NCBI GenBank assembly: GCA_014360755.1
Contig: JACIWX010000003.1
Location: 215,678-279,677 of the forward strand
Direction: 5' to 3'
Source of the DNA: Chloroflexota bacterium
GTDB lineage: Bacteria; Chloroflexota; Anaerolineae; UBA2200
Length of the DNA: 64,000 nt
Within the stretch, counting starts at the first letter, position 1. Each line of letters starts with the position of its first letter. Shown here in pieces: positions 16,564 through 24,923 of the stretch. Under the pieces are notes generated by a model that did not search any database, had not been told where the DNA came from, and saw nothing but the letters and a program-made list of their open reading frames with translations. The position numbers and the translations under genes are program-made.

Positions 16564-17001
16564 TCATCTTTCCAAGATAATCGTTACCGGCCCATCGTTG
16601 TGGATTTCGACGAGCATGTGCGCTTGAAATTGGCCACACGCTACCGGCACGCCATTTTCAACCAGTAGTTGTGCCACACGGTTTACCAGTGGCTCAGCGA
16701 CTTCGGGCGGAGCGGCCTCCGTGAAGCTCGGCCGGCGTCCCTTGCGTGCATCACCATACAGAGTGAATTGGGAGATCAGTAGCACCGCACCACCCACATC
16801 CAGAATAGAGCGGTTGAACTTGCCGTTTTCATCTGCAAAGATGCGTAAGTTGGCAATCTTGTTTGCCATCCATTGGGCTTCCTCCTCGCCATCGCCTTGT
16901 CCAATGCCAAGCAAAACCACTAGGCCGGATTGGATGGCGCCCACCACCTTGCCTTCTACCGTTACTTTTGCTTGAGTTACCCTTTGTACAACTGCTTTCA
17001 A
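16564..17001 (-). CDS. dtd: D-aminoacyl-tRNA deacylase (D-Tyr-tRNA deacylase)
   Basis: About 145 aa. Dtd hydrolyses D-aminoacyl-tRNAs. The family motifs are clear: KAVVQRVTQAKV at the N-terminus, LLISQFTLYGD (the SQxT-type active site) and a Gly-Pro near the C-terminus in HNDGPVTI. The start is probably TTG at 17001, six bases after AGGAG; a TTG at 17007 abuts that site too closely. Confidence 0.95.
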   Translation of the reverse strand: MKAVVQRVTQAKVTVEGKVVGAIQSGLVVLLGIGQGDGEEEAQWMANKIANLRIFADENGKFNRSILDVGGAVLLISQFTLYGDARKGRRPSFTEAAPPEVAEPLVNRVAQLLVENGVPVACGQFQAHMLVEIHNDGPVTIILER

Positions 17002-17066
17002 GAACAACTCCTAGCTGCGAGCATGGCTCCATTTTGGGACAAGCCTGCCCAACTCCATCATACGGC

Positions 17067-17095
17067 TTGCATTTCCGTGTGCTATCGAGTATGAT
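17067..17095 (+). promoter_or_regulatory. Promoter of the 99-aa protein gene
   Basis: TTGCAT (17067-17072), 17-bp spacer, TATGAT (17090-17095), 36 bp before the ATG at 17131. Confidence 0.5.
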
Positions 17096-17130
17096 ACATC
17101 CGATTCCGATTTTTGTTGAGGCGTGAAAGT

Positions 17131-17430
17131 ATGATCAAACTGTTAATGACCTGGGACATCAAGCGAGACCGGGAAGCCGAGTATCTTGAGTTCATCATGC
17201 GCGAGTTTGGTCCAGCCATGGTGCAGGCAGGGTTACAACTGACGGATGCTTGGTATACGATGTACGGCGAAGGGCCACAAGTGCTGGCTGGAGGTGTTAC
17301 AGAGACTCTGCCACAGATGCGCGAGATCTTGGCTAGTAAAGAATGGCAAGAACTGGAAGCCAAACTCTTGAACTTTGTGGAGAACTACAAACGGCGTATT
17401 GTCGAGGCTACCGGTGGCTTCCAGTTGTAA
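17131..17430 (+). CDS. Small protein, possible dimeric alpha/beta-barrel fold
   Basis: 99 aa from ATG 17131 (an upstream TTG at 17113 is possible). The alternation of a strand (IKLLMTWDIK), a helix (REAEYLEFIMREFGPAMV), strands and a final helix (KLLNFVENYKRRIV) suggests a ferredoxin-like alpha/beta barrel such as NIPSNAP or EthD proteins. The family was not identified and no catalytic residue stands out. It is a single-gene unit with its own promoter and terminator. Confidence 0.65.
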   Translation: MIKLLMTWDIKRDREAEYLEFIMREFGPAMVQAGLQLTDAWYTMYGEGPQVLAGGVTETLPQMREILASKEWQELEAKLLNFVENYKRRIVEATGGFQL

Positions 17431-17461
17431 CTTCATTTTCTCATTCCACACAGTATGAAAT

Positions 17462-17488
17462 GAGGCGGCGGGGTCAATCCGCCGCCTC
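17462..17488 (+). terminator. Intrinsic terminator of the 99-aa protein gene
   Basis: GAGGCGGCGG (17462-17471) pairs with CCGCCGCCTC (17479-17488), 7-nt loop, followed by TGTCTTTT. It overlaps the last codons of the convergent FmdB-type gene. Confidence 0.65.
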
Positions 17489-17770
17489 TGTCTTTTCTGC
17501 CCTTCCGCTTTCGGCGGCGGGCAAGGCTTTCTTCTCCTGGGACTCTTTGGGTGCAGAAATCTCCTTAGGCGGTTGGCTTGACGCAGAGGAGAGTTGACGG
17601 CTATCCGTGATATAGAAACCAGAGCCCTTAAAGATAATGCCTACCGGCTGTAGCAAGCGATGCACTGGCCCGCCGCACTCTGGGCATTCCTTTAATGGTT
17701 CATCCTTAAAGTGTTGAAAACGTTCGAAACGAATGCGGCAAGACTCACATTCGTATTCATAGATAGGCAT
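17474..17770 (-). CDS. FmdB-family zinc-ribbon protein
   Basis: 98 aa. The start MPIYEYECESCRIRFE with the second knuckle CPECGGPVHRLL is the FmdB/YfcA-like putative regulatory zinc ribbon. A conserved block GIIFKGSGFYITD follows, and the C-terminus is a low-complexity Ser/Lys/Glu/Ala tail. Family function is unclear; named after a gene in an amidase cluster. Confidence 0.85.
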   Translation of the reverse strand: MPIYEYECESCRIRFERFQHFKDEPLKECPECGGPVHRLLQPVGIIFKGSGFYITDSRQLSSASSQPPKEISAPKESQEKKALPAAESGRAEKTEAAD

Positions 17771-17895
17771 GGCTCTACTTCAACCTCCTGATTATGTAAG
17801 TGTGATACAAAGGAGATTTTAGCATAAATTTGGACAAAAGGCAACCACAGCCCGCGCTTTGATAAAGGCGTCCCTAATTTGAGCGCGCTGTCCCT

Positions 17896-18600
17896 TTAGG
17901 GCGCGATCGGGATGCCCAGCGTAGTTAGGAGGGCAACGATGAGCGGTGCGATAAAGATGCCAGGAAGCAGATTGGCCACGCGGATGCGTTTGATATCGAG
18001 CAGTATTAGCCCGATGCCCATAATGATCGTCCCACCCGTTGCGGTCATTTCTGTGACCATGGCTTGACTCATGGCTACCTGCGCCAGGCTGGCTAAGAGG
18101 CTCAAGCCGCCCTGGTAAACCAATACTGTAACGGCGGAAAGCATCACCCCTATGCCCAGCGAAGAGGCAAGGGCAAGTGCGGCAAATCCATCCAACAGAG
18201 ATTTGATCGCCAACAGGCTGTAATCACCAACCAAACCATCGCGAATTGAGCCAATAATGGTCATCGGGCCAACGCAAAAGATGAGGCTGGCAGTGACAAA
18301 CCCTTCGGCGAGCTTGCTCCCATTTCCCAGGCGCAAACGCTGCTGCAAGGCGTTGCCAAGCGCTTCCAGCCGCTCCTCGATACCCCACCATTCGCCCAGA
18401 ATGCCTCCTAGCAACACGCTGCCCATGACGATAAGGATGTTACTGGTTTGCAGTGCCATGCTCAAGCCGGCGACCAACGTAACAAGGCCTAATCCTTGCA
18501 GCACCGTTTGGCGCACTTTGTCCGGCAGGCGTTGGCCCAATAGGGTGCCCAACCCGCTGCCGATTAAAACAGTAGCCACGTTCAGCAGAGTCCCAGTCAC
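17896..18600 (-). CDS. DUF554-family membrane protein
   Basis: 234 aa, integral membrane with about six to seven hydrophobic segments. The opening TGTLLNVATVLIGSGLGTLLG and the later FCVGPMTIIGSIRDGL are typical of DUF554 (YdfK-like). The family is unassigned, probably a transporter or channel. The 125-bp gap upstream to fmdB holds nothing recognised. Confidence 0.85.
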   Translation of the reverse strand: MTGTLLNVATVLIGSGLGTLLGQRLPDKVRQTVLQGLGLVTLVAGLSMALQTSNILIVMGSVLLGGILGEWWGIEERLEALGNALQQRLRLGNGSKLAEGFVTASLIFCVGPMTIIGSIRDGLVGDYSLLAIKSLLDGFAALALASSLGIGVMLSAVTVLVYQGGLSLLASLAQVAMSQAMVTEMTATGGTIIMGIGLILLDIKRIRVANLLPGIFIAPLIVALLTTLGIPIAP

Positions 18601-18628
18601 AGAGAGCTCCTTTTCTGAGAATGCGCCG

Positions 18629-18919
18629 TCAACTTTCTCCTTGTTGTGCCTCCGCTCCCGCTTCCCTCATCCAGAAACAGAGCATTTCGTCTGCGCGGAA
18701 GGTTATTGTGGCGAGTTGCCAGCCTTCGGCTCCTTTGCTATTCAGGATGTGGAGGATGGCGTGGATATTCGGATTGGGAATGTTGTCAAAGAAGCACATG
18801 CCTTTATCTGTGCAGAACATCACCGGCCTTTCAGCCTCTGGGGGATACCCCAGTTTTTCCCGTATGGCGAGAACCTGTTCAATGGAATAGGATGTAATGT
18901 CATATTCCCACTTTTTCAT
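18629..18919 (-). CDS. DUF4177-like small protein
   Basis: 96 aa. The start MKKWEYDITSYSI and the later LNSKGAEGWQLATI are the two conserved parts of DUF4177-like proteins. ATG 18919 is preferred: GGAGGG lies six bases upstream, whereas the frame's first ATG (18997) would overlap the rubrerythrin gene and add an unrelated extension. Function unknown. Confidence 0.65.
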   Translation of the reverse strand: MKKWEYDITSYSIEQVLAIREKLGYPPEAERPVMFCTDKGMCFFDNIPNPNIHAILHILNSKGAEGWQLATITFRADEMLCFWMREAGAEAQQGES

Positions 18920-18962
18920 CACGAACCCTCCATCTCGCGATTGTGGCAACCGGCTTTGACTA

Positions 18963-19499
18963 TCATCCTCCGTCAAACATGGGGAATTCCTGTTCATCGA
19001 AGTACCAGGCGCCCTTGTTGGTTAGATAATCATGCGTCTTTTGCAAAAAGACAAAATGCTCGTTTTCCAGCTTGGCGAGGAAGCGGAATACCTGTTTCCC
19101 TTTAGGGTCGTCAGTCTCCTCTGCCGCTTTAGCGTACAGATTATATCCCATTTCCTCAAATTGCATAGCCAATTGTAATGCTTCCAGATCTGTGGCATTA
19201 TCCGGAAGGATGAACGAGGCTTCTCTCTTATCAGGGAAGAGTTTTAGAGGCGTCTGCGGTTCACAGACTTTGGCTTCATCCAGTTCCATCCACTTGCTTT
19301 CCTTGCTAATCTTCTCATACTCTGCTTGCAGTACGCGCAGGTGATTGACCTCGTCCTCGGCTAGAGTTTTGAATACCGCGGCGCCCATCGGATCCTGAAC
19401 GCGCTCTGCGGCTTCCTCGTAGAAAGCCTTGCCCTGTCGCTCGGCTTCCATAGCTTTTTCCAGCGCAGTAAGCGCCGCCATACATGCTGCTTTCTCCAT
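18963..19499 (-). CDS. Rubrerythrin-like di-iron ferritin-family protein
   Basis: 178 aa. Two ferritin-like helical pairs with carboxylate/His ligands: EAERQGKAFYEEAAER, AEDEVNHLRVL, QFEEMGYNLYAKAAEE and LENEHFVFL. Such proteins reduce hydrogen peroxide or store iron in anaerobes. The C-terminal rubredoxin knuckle of true rubrerythrin is missing. ATG 19499 follows GGGAGGG. It resembles the next gene and is probably a paralogue. Confidence 0.82.
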   Translation of the reverse strand: MEKAACMAALTALEKAMEAERQGKAFYEEAAERVQDPMGAAVFKTLAEDEVNHLRVLQAEYEKISKESKWMELDEAKVCEPQTPLKLFPDKREASFILPDNATDLEALQLAMQFEEMGYNLYAKAAEETDDPKGKQVFRFLAKLENEHFVFLQKTHDYLTNKGAWYFDEQEFPMFDGG

Positions 19500-19560
19500 T
19501 CGATGCCCTCCCAAGAATCATTCTGTAGGATATGCCGCAACTCGATCCAGCACGCAGCCT

Positions 19561-20064
19561 CTAATCCGCCCAGCCTCCGTAACGGACCAGCGACTCGTAT
19601 TTGGTCATCAACAAGTCAAAGTGCAATCGCTCCTGGCTGGCTAGAAACTCGTACATCTCACGCGCTGCGGCATCGGTCGCCGCTTCGGCTTCGCGGCGAT
19701 ACTTGTCATAGCTCTTTGTCTCGAATTCGAGAGCCATCATCAGGGCTTCGGTCTCGGTGGGCTCTGCCTTCAGCACTTTCTCCAAGCCCGCACGCCCTTG
19801 TGGGAAAATATCCTGGCTCAGATCGCACTTGGCTCCTTTCGCTTCCGGCAATTCTACCCATTGCCCCTGCGCGGTGAGACTGTCTATCTGCCGCTGGATA
19901 AGACGTTGGTGCATTGCTTCATCCTCGGCTAAGGAGAGAAACATCTCCTTCGCCTTGGCATTTCCCACTTTTTGAGCCGTATTGCGGTAAAAATCTTGTC
20001 CTTCTTGTTCCAGACATTTCGCTTCTTCCAAAGCCTTCAAAGCATTCTCAACCTGATTTTTCAT
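19561..20064 (-). CDS. Rubrerythrin-like di-iron ferritin-family protein
   Basis: 167 aa. Same layout as the neighbour: EQEGQDFYRNTAQK, AEDEAMHQRLI, EFETKSYDKYRREAEA and SQERLHFDLL supply the Glu and His ligands of a di-iron site. No rubredoxin domain. SD AAAGGAGTG lies upstream. It follows the selenocysteine glutaredoxin-PDZ gene by 41 bp on the same strand, so they may share a transcript and an oxidative-stress role. Confidence 0.82.
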   Translation of the reverse strand: MKNQVENALKALEEAKCLEQEGQDFYRNTAQKVGNAKAKEMFLSLAEDEAMHQRLIQRQIDSLTAQGQWVELPEAKGAKCDLSQDIFPQGRAGLEKVLKAEPTETEALMMALEFETKSYDKYRREAEAATDAAAREMYEFLASQERLHFDLLMTKYESLVRYGGWAD

Positions 20065-20105
20065 GTTTACACTCCTTTCTTTTTATCCCTGGTAATGTTT
20101 CCTCG

Positions 20106-20606
20106 CTAGAGCGACAACTCGATTTGTATCCGCTGCCCTTGGCGCAGACACGTCAAAGTTATACGGGATCCTATATGCAGGTTTGCGTACATGCGTTCCA
20201 GGTCCGCCGCGCTGCGCACGGGTTGCCCGCCCATAGCAATAATGACATCTCCAACCCTGATGCCTGCTTGCTCTGCCAGCGAGTTGGGAGTTACACGGCC
20301 CACGTAAGCGCCTTCTATGCCGGTGACCGATATTGCATCGGCTACTGAGACGCCTAGTGGGGGCTTGCGAGCACTTGCTTTCGCCAGTGCTTCTTCCAAC
20401 CGCCGGCGGTCGAACCCAACGATAACCTCGTCATCAATGGTAATCACAGGCACGCCTTGCTGCCCCGAAATGCGGATCATGCGTAGCGCTGCCTCTCGGT
20501 CGACACCAACATCGTATTCTTTAAAAGGAATGCCGCGTTGGGAAAGGAACCCTTTCACTTGATAGCAATAGGGTCAGGTTTTGGTGGTATAAACGGTTAC
20601 TTCCAT
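20106..20606 (-). CDS. Probable selenoprotein: glutaredoxin (Sec-Pro-Tyr-Cys) fused to a PDZ domain
   Basis: 166 codons with an in-frame TGA at codon 11 (20574-20576). The true start is ATG 20606-20604, preceded by AGGAGG; it reads MEVTVYTTKT, TGA, PYCYQVKGFLSQRGIPF. TGA falls exactly on the N-terminal redox Cys of the glutaredoxin CPYC motif, so UPYC is expected. Residues 1-78 are a glutaredoxin (QGVPVITIDDEVIVGFD is the cis-Pro region), and residues about 85-166 are a PDZ domain (RVTPNSLAEQAGIRVGDVI). A small hairpin with a G-first loop lies 18-32 nt past the TGA (20542-20556), as for bacterial SECIS. Naive callers would start at an internal GTG (20558) and lose the active site. The alternative is a nonsense mutation. 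Confidence 0.8.
20542..20576 (-). promoter_or_regulatory. Candidate bacterial SECIS element with its UGA codon
   Basis: On the minus strand, UGA (20576-20574) is followed after 17 nt by GAAAGG, loop GUU, CCUUUC (20556-20542). The stem is perfect (6 bp), the apical loop begins with G, and the loop lies 24 nt after the UGA, inside the 16-37 nt range known for bacterial SECIS elements. Confidence 0.6.
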
Positions 20607-20619
20607 CGGTGCTTCCTCC

Positions 20620-21492
20620 TCACAGGTATTCTTGTTTTAGCCGCTCGTACTCAGCCATTGTCTTCACGCGAAGGGGTTGCTTCACCAGCGGCCCGGTGGC
20701 TAAGGCTGGTACTTGCTCTTCGTATGCAGGGACATCTTCGGTACGGTAGAGAATGCCGATGGGGATGCGCTCGCCCCATTCTTGTGTCTTGGCAAAGGCA
20801 GCTGCCTTATCGCCTGGATCATAATTTGGATCATCCTGTACCTTGTACACTCGTGGGCGCAGCCAGTCATACGAATACACGCGGTTGAAGGTCACACAGG
20901 GCTGCAATACATCTATTAAGGCATAGCCACGATGATGCAACGCCTCTTTGATTAGCCAGGTTAGGTGTTCCACATCCCCAGACCACCCTCGTGAAATAAA
21001 GGTGCCATTGGCTGCCAGTGCAATAGTCAAGGGATTGAAGGGGTGCTCGATAGCACCCTGCGGAGAGGTTTTGGTGACGAAGCCATGTGGGCTAGTGGGG
21101 GAATACTGCCCTTTGGTCAAACCATATACGCGGTTGTTCTGCACAATGTCCACAAGGCCGATGTTGCGCCGAACAGCGCTGATAAAGTGATTACCACCTT
21201 CTCCATAGCCGTCGCCATCGCCATGGGTGCAGATGACCTTCAGTCTGTGATTGGCTAGCCGCGCGCCAGTTGCTACAGCCAGAGTGCGTCCGTGGAGGCT
21301 GAGATAGCCATTGGCAGTAGTATAGTCGGGCAACTTGGAGCCACAGCCTATTCCACTGATCAGCATCACTTGGTGCGGGGCTAACCCTGATTCGGCGAGC
21401 GCTTTCTTCAACGCATTCCAGATGGCAAAATTGCCGCATCCTGTACACCAGGTGGGCCGCACTGGACTGAAATAATCCTTGACAGTGACCAT
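20620..21492 (-). CDS. 2-oxoacid:ferredoxin oxidoreductase subunit beta
   Basis: 290 aa. Catalytic TPP-binding subunit that decarboxylates 2-oxoacids to acyl-CoA with ferredoxin. Cys ligands for a 4Fe-4S cluster are in TWCTGCGNF, SGIGCGSK and LQPCVTFNR. The TPP/Mg motif is HGDGDGYGEGGNHF. The length is typical of KorB-type subunits. It lies 3 bp after the alpha subunit gene, and the selenocysteine glutaredoxin gene starts 13 bp beyond its stop, so all three probably form one operon. Confidence 0.92.
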   Translation of the reverse strand: MVTVKDYFSPVRPTWCTGCGNFAIWNALKKALAESGLAPHQVMLISGIGCGSKLPDYTTANGYLSLHGRTLAVATGARLANHRLKVICTHGDGDGYGEGGNHFISAVRRNIGLVDIVQNNRVYGLTKGQYSPTSPHGFVTKTSPQGAIEHPFNPLTIALAANGTFISRGWSGDVEHLTWLIKEALHHRGYALIDVLQPCVTFNRVYSYDWLRPRVYKVQDDPNYDPGDKAAAFAKTQEWGERIPIGILYRTEDVPAYEEQVPALATGPLVKQPLRVKTMAEYERLKQEYL

Positions 21493-21495
21493 GGG

Positions 21496-23238
21496 TTATA
21501 CAACCTCCTTCAGACGGGCCAAGATGTACTCTGGCGACATAGGCCGTCCATCATACTTGTTAATCAAACCATCCACCTTGATGCCAGTATAAGCACGCAC
21601 CAGTGTGGCTAACTGCCCACTATAGTTCTGTTCCACACTGATCAGTTTCTTGGCTCCTTGCAAGGCTTGGACTACTTTGTCAACCGGGAGGGGCCAAATA
21701 TCCATGATTTGCACGATATTGGCGGATGTACCTTGCGCATTCAGGATGTCGACTGCGGAGCGCAGTGGCCCATACGCAGAGCCCCAGGTGAGGAAGGTAA
21801 GTCTGGCTTGAGATGGGCCATACTGCAGCGGGGCTCTCATTTCTGCCCGTGCTGTCTCTAGTTTGCGCATACGTTTGTCCATCTGTTGGATGCGGATGGC
21901 AGCATCCTCACAGATTTGCCCATACTCATCGTGCTCATCGCTGGACGTGGAATAGATGGCTTTGGGATGTCCGGGCAAAGCTCGTGGAGAGATACCCGAT
22001 GGCGTGAGGGCATGGCGTTGGTAGCGTGTGGTTAGTTGATCCAGTTCCTCGTCACTGAGGATCTCACCACGGTCAATAGGGACATCCAATGACAACGCAT
22101 CCAACTCTAGGGCACGTGGTGAGTGGGCTAAGAAGGCGTCAGAGAGGATGATCGCCGGGCATTGGTACTTTTCTGCCAGATTGAAGGCACGGTAAGCCGC
22201 CTCAAAGCATTGCTCGATAGTTCCAGGTGCGAGGACAATGCGCGGGAATTCGCCTTGCGCGGCGTAGAGCATGAAAAGCAGATCGCCTTGCTCATGGCGA
22301 GTGGCATGACCCGTTGCTGGCCCAGGGCGTTGTATGTTGACCACGACGATAGGGACTTCGGTCATGCCCGCCAGCCCCAGAGCCTCGACCATGAGGGAAA
22401 ATCCACCGCCCGAGGTTGGGGTCATCGCTCGTACGCCCATTTGTGCTGCCCCGATGACCATGTTGATGGCTGCGATCTCGTCCTCGGCGTGTTTGGTAAC
22501 AACGCCATAGTCCTTGCTATGCGTGGCAAACCACTCCAAGATGGGGCTGCCCGGCGTCATCGGATAGCCCGCGACGAACTTGCAGCCTGCCATGAGCGCG
22601 CCCAAAGCCAGCGCTTCATTGCCACTGATCAGCATACGCGGGGCTGTTTTTCGCGTCTGCAGTCGAAATGCAAACGAGTCGCCGTACTTTTCCCGCACGA
22701 AGCGATAGGCAGCGGCAGCAACCTTGAGATTGCTCTCGACAACGGCGGTGCCCTTTTGGGCGAAATTGTCGCGGATAACGCTGTTGATGACCTCTAAATC
22801 AAGACCAGTGAGCCCAGCAGCAGCACCAGTGGCTGCTGTGTTGCTCATCACTTTGTTCCCCCCTTCTTCTATCGCGATTTGATTCACAGGGACTGGGAAG
22901 GCTTTTACAGAGCGTGAAACCAAGGCGTCTTGATCCACTTGCAGTTCTGGGTCGTAGATGATGCCGCCACCAGGGACAATTTCCCTCAGGTGTTCGGCAA
23001 TAGCCTCTTGCGTGAAAGCCAGTAATACGTGCACTTTTTCATCATGGGAATAGATGTCGTGATTTGCTACACGTATCTGATAAAAGTTATGGCCACCACG
23101 GATACGCGAATGATAGTCCTGCAAGGCGAATACATACAGTCCGCCGCGCACGAGTGCTTTGGCAAAGCCCCTGCCAGTAGATTCTACTCCCTGGCCTGCT
23201 TCACCAGCGAACTTGAAGGACATGTCATTGATGCTCAT
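21496..23238 (-). CDS. 2-oxoacid:ferredoxin oxidoreductase subunit alpha (gamma-alpha fusion)
   Basis: About 580 aa. Residues 1-190 are the gamma domain (FKFAGEAGQGVESTGRGFAK and DYHSRIRGGHNFYQIRV); the rest is the pyrimidine-binding alpha domain (GNEALALGALMAGCKFVAGYP, HAEDEIAAINM). The gamma-alpha fusion is the KorA type seen in 2-oxoglutarate or 2-oxoacid oxidoreductases of anaerobes. The substrate cannot be fixed by eye. ATG 23238 is preferred: AGAGGGG sits just upstream, while the frame's first ATG (23286) adds 16 unconserved residues. Confidence 0.92.
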   Translation of the reverse strand: MSINDMSFKFAGEAGQGVESTGRGFAKALVRGGLYVFALQDYHSRIRGGHNFYQIRVANHDIYSHDEKVHVLLAFTQEAIAEHLREIVPGGGIIYDPELQVDQDALVSRSVKAFPVPVNQIAIEEGGNKVMSNTAATGAAAGLTGLDLEVINSVIRDNFAQKGTAVVESNLKVAAAAYRFVREKYGDSFAFRLQTRKTAPRMLISGNEALALGALMAGCKFVAGYPMTPGSPILEWFATHSKDYGVVTKHAEDEIAAINMVIGAAQMGVRAMTPTSGGGFSLMVEALGLAGMTEVPIVVVNIQRPGPATGHATRHEQGDLLFMLYAAQGEFPRIVLAPGTIEQCFEAAYRAFNLAEKYQCPAIILSDAFLAHSPRALELDALSLDVPIDRGEILSDEELDQLTTRYQRHALTPSGISPRALPGHPKAIYSTSSDEHDEYGQICEDAAIRIQQMDKRMRKLETARAEMRAPLQYGPSQARLTFLTWGSAYGPLRSAVDILNAQGTSANIVQIMDIWPLPVDKVVQALQGAKKLISVEQNYSGQLATLVRAYTGIKVDGLINKYDGRPMSPEYILARLKEVV

Positions 23239-23305
23239 TTTTCCCCTCTTGCTTCTATCCTTTTGAAGTTGACCACCACGAAACAACCTGCTCGGCGCTT
23301 ATCAG

Positions 23306-23513
23306 GAGAGTGTTGAAAATCTTGTCGCCCTGAGCAAGCGAAGAGCCTGCCCTGAGTGCAACGAAGGGGTCTCATGTAACTTTAGCTGTATTTTAAGTAC
23401 TGCGAGATGCTTCACTTCCCCTTCGCTTTCCCTTCGCTTCCCCTTCGCTTCGCTCAGGGCAAGGCTCAGGGCGAAGGTTCGGCATGACATTGGAAGGACT
23501 TTTCAACACCCTC
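23306..23513 (-). repeat. MITE-like element, copy C, with 7-bp target duplication
   Basis: 208 bp in inverted orientation to copy B. Ends are GAGAGTGTTGAAAA (23306-23319) and TTTTCAACACCCTC (23500-23513), one mismatch between them. Flanking TTATCAG repeats lie at 23299-23305 and 23514-23520. An internal CTTCGC/CCCTTCGCTT expansion makes it longer than copy B. It sits between the CoA-disulfide reductase and KOR genes. Confidence 0.85.
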
Positions 23514-23549
23514 TTATCAGCAGGTACCCTCGTATGGAGTAGCCGTATC

Positions 23550-24902
23550 CTAACTGCATCGGCTGGCTACATTGGCAGCGATCAGCGTCGCATCCCACAC
23601 AGATGCATATGGCGGAGCATAGCTGTAATCAAGTCGGGTGAGGTCGTCTACAGTCATTTGTGCATAAAGTGCAGCTGCTAGCACGTCAATGCGCTTGGCT
23701 GCTCCTTGGGCTCCAATGTACTGTGCACCTAAGAGACGCCTGGTAGTGCGGTCCATAATCAATTTGACATGCAAATCGGTTGCACCTGGATAATAGCGGG
23801 CGCGGTCTGTCGTGCGCACGGTTACCGCGTGCACACTAAACCCTTTCGCTGCGGCCTCTTTTTCCGTCAGCCCTGTGCGTGCTACTTCCAAGTCAAAGAT
23901 CTTTGCCACGGCTGTACCGACTACACCCTCAAAGGTACAATCCATACCCGCTATATTCGCGCCTGCTACCCTGCCTTGTTTGTTTGCCGTCGTACCCAGA
24001 GGAATGTAAGTTCTTTCGCCTGTTACACCATGCTTGGCATCAGCGCAATCCCCGGCGGCATAGATTCCTTCTATGTGGGTACGCATGTGGCTGTCCACTG
24101 CGATGGCTTTTCCCGCGCCCAGTTGGATACCGGCCCGCTCAGCCAATTGGACATTGGGTCGTACGCCAATGGCTAATAGCACCAGATCTGCAGGGATTTC
24201 ATTGTGCTGTGTAACGACTTTTTCCACGTGGTAAGTACCTTCGCAGCGTACCAATCCGTCATTCAGCAGCACGCGTACGCCATGGCGCTCTACTTCGGCG
24301 AGAACGAGTTTGCTCATATCCTCGCCCAAGTTCACCATGAGCTGGGGAGCCATTTCGACAATGGTTACAGGCAGGTCAAGAGCGCGAAACGCTTCAGCCA
24401 TTTCTAGTCCGATATACCCCCCGCCGACGATAACGACATTGCTAGGGCGTTTTCTGCGCAGTGCCTCAGATAATGCCAACCCATCGGAGAGCGTGCGCAG
24501 CGTGAACACGCCAGACAGGTCTAGGCCTTGTACAGGAGGCCGGAAAGATATCGCACCTGTAGCGAGCACTAGATAGTCATAGGACAAGCGGTACTCTTTG
24601 GCTCTCTCATGATCCGTAACAAGCAGGCTCGTCTCTCGGGGGCTGATTTCACGCACCTCATGTCGGATGCGCACCTCGATGCCTTGCTTTTGGAATTCGG
24701 CAGGGCTGCGCGCGATCAATGCTTCTGCGCTGGGGATTAAGCCCGCAATAAAATAGGGCAATCCACAAGCGCCATATGAGATATGCGGATCGCGCTCGAG
24801 CAGGATGACTTCCAAATCCGGGTTAACTCGCTTGGCTTTTGCTGCCGCGCTAGTGCCTGCAGCAACAGCGCCCACGATCACTACGCGTTGCTTTTTTGCC
24901 AT
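23550..24902 (-). CDS. CoA-disulfide reductase / NADH oxidase-like FAD protein
   Basis: 450 aa. Pyridine nucleotide-disulfide oxidoreductase fold: FAD motif VVIVGAVAAGTSAAAKAKR, NAD motif NVVIVGGGYIGLEMAEAF, and YAAGDCAD. The single redox Cys is in SYGACGLPYF (near residue 46), as in CoA-disulfide reductases and NADH oxidases/persulfide reductases. No rhodanese domain is fused. It probably keeps CoA or small-thiol pools reduced; its minus-strand neighbours are redox genes. Confidence 0.88.
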   Translation of the reverse strand: MAKKQRVVIVGAVAAGTSAAAKAKRVNPDLEVILLERDPHISYGACGLPYFIAGLIPSAEALIARSPAEFQKQGIEVRIRHEVREISPRETSLLVTDHERAKEYRLSYDYLVLATGAISFRPPVQGLDLSGVFTLRTLSDGLALSEALRRKRPSNVVIVGGGYIGLEMAEAFRALDLPVTIVEMAPQLMVNLGEDMSKLVLAEVERHGVRVLLNDGLVRCEGTYHVEKVVTQHNEIPADLVLLAIGVRPNVQLAERAGIQLGAGKAIAVDSHMRTHIEGIYAAGDCADAKHGVTGERTYIPLGTTANKQGRVAGANIAGMDCTFEGVVGTAVAKIFDLEVARTGLTEKEAAAKGFSVHAVTVRTTDRARYYPGATDLHVKLIMDRTTRRLLGAQYIGAQGAAKRIDVLAAALYAQMTVDDLTRLDYSYAPPYASVWDATLIAANVASRCS

Positions 24903-24923
24903 AATGCGCGTCCCCTGTCAGGT

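Noticed and set aside
20574-20576. The TGA as an ordinary nonsense mutation making a pseudogene
   Set aside because: It falls exactly on the redox Cys, the frame before and after is intact with a strong start site, and a SECIS-like hairpin follows.
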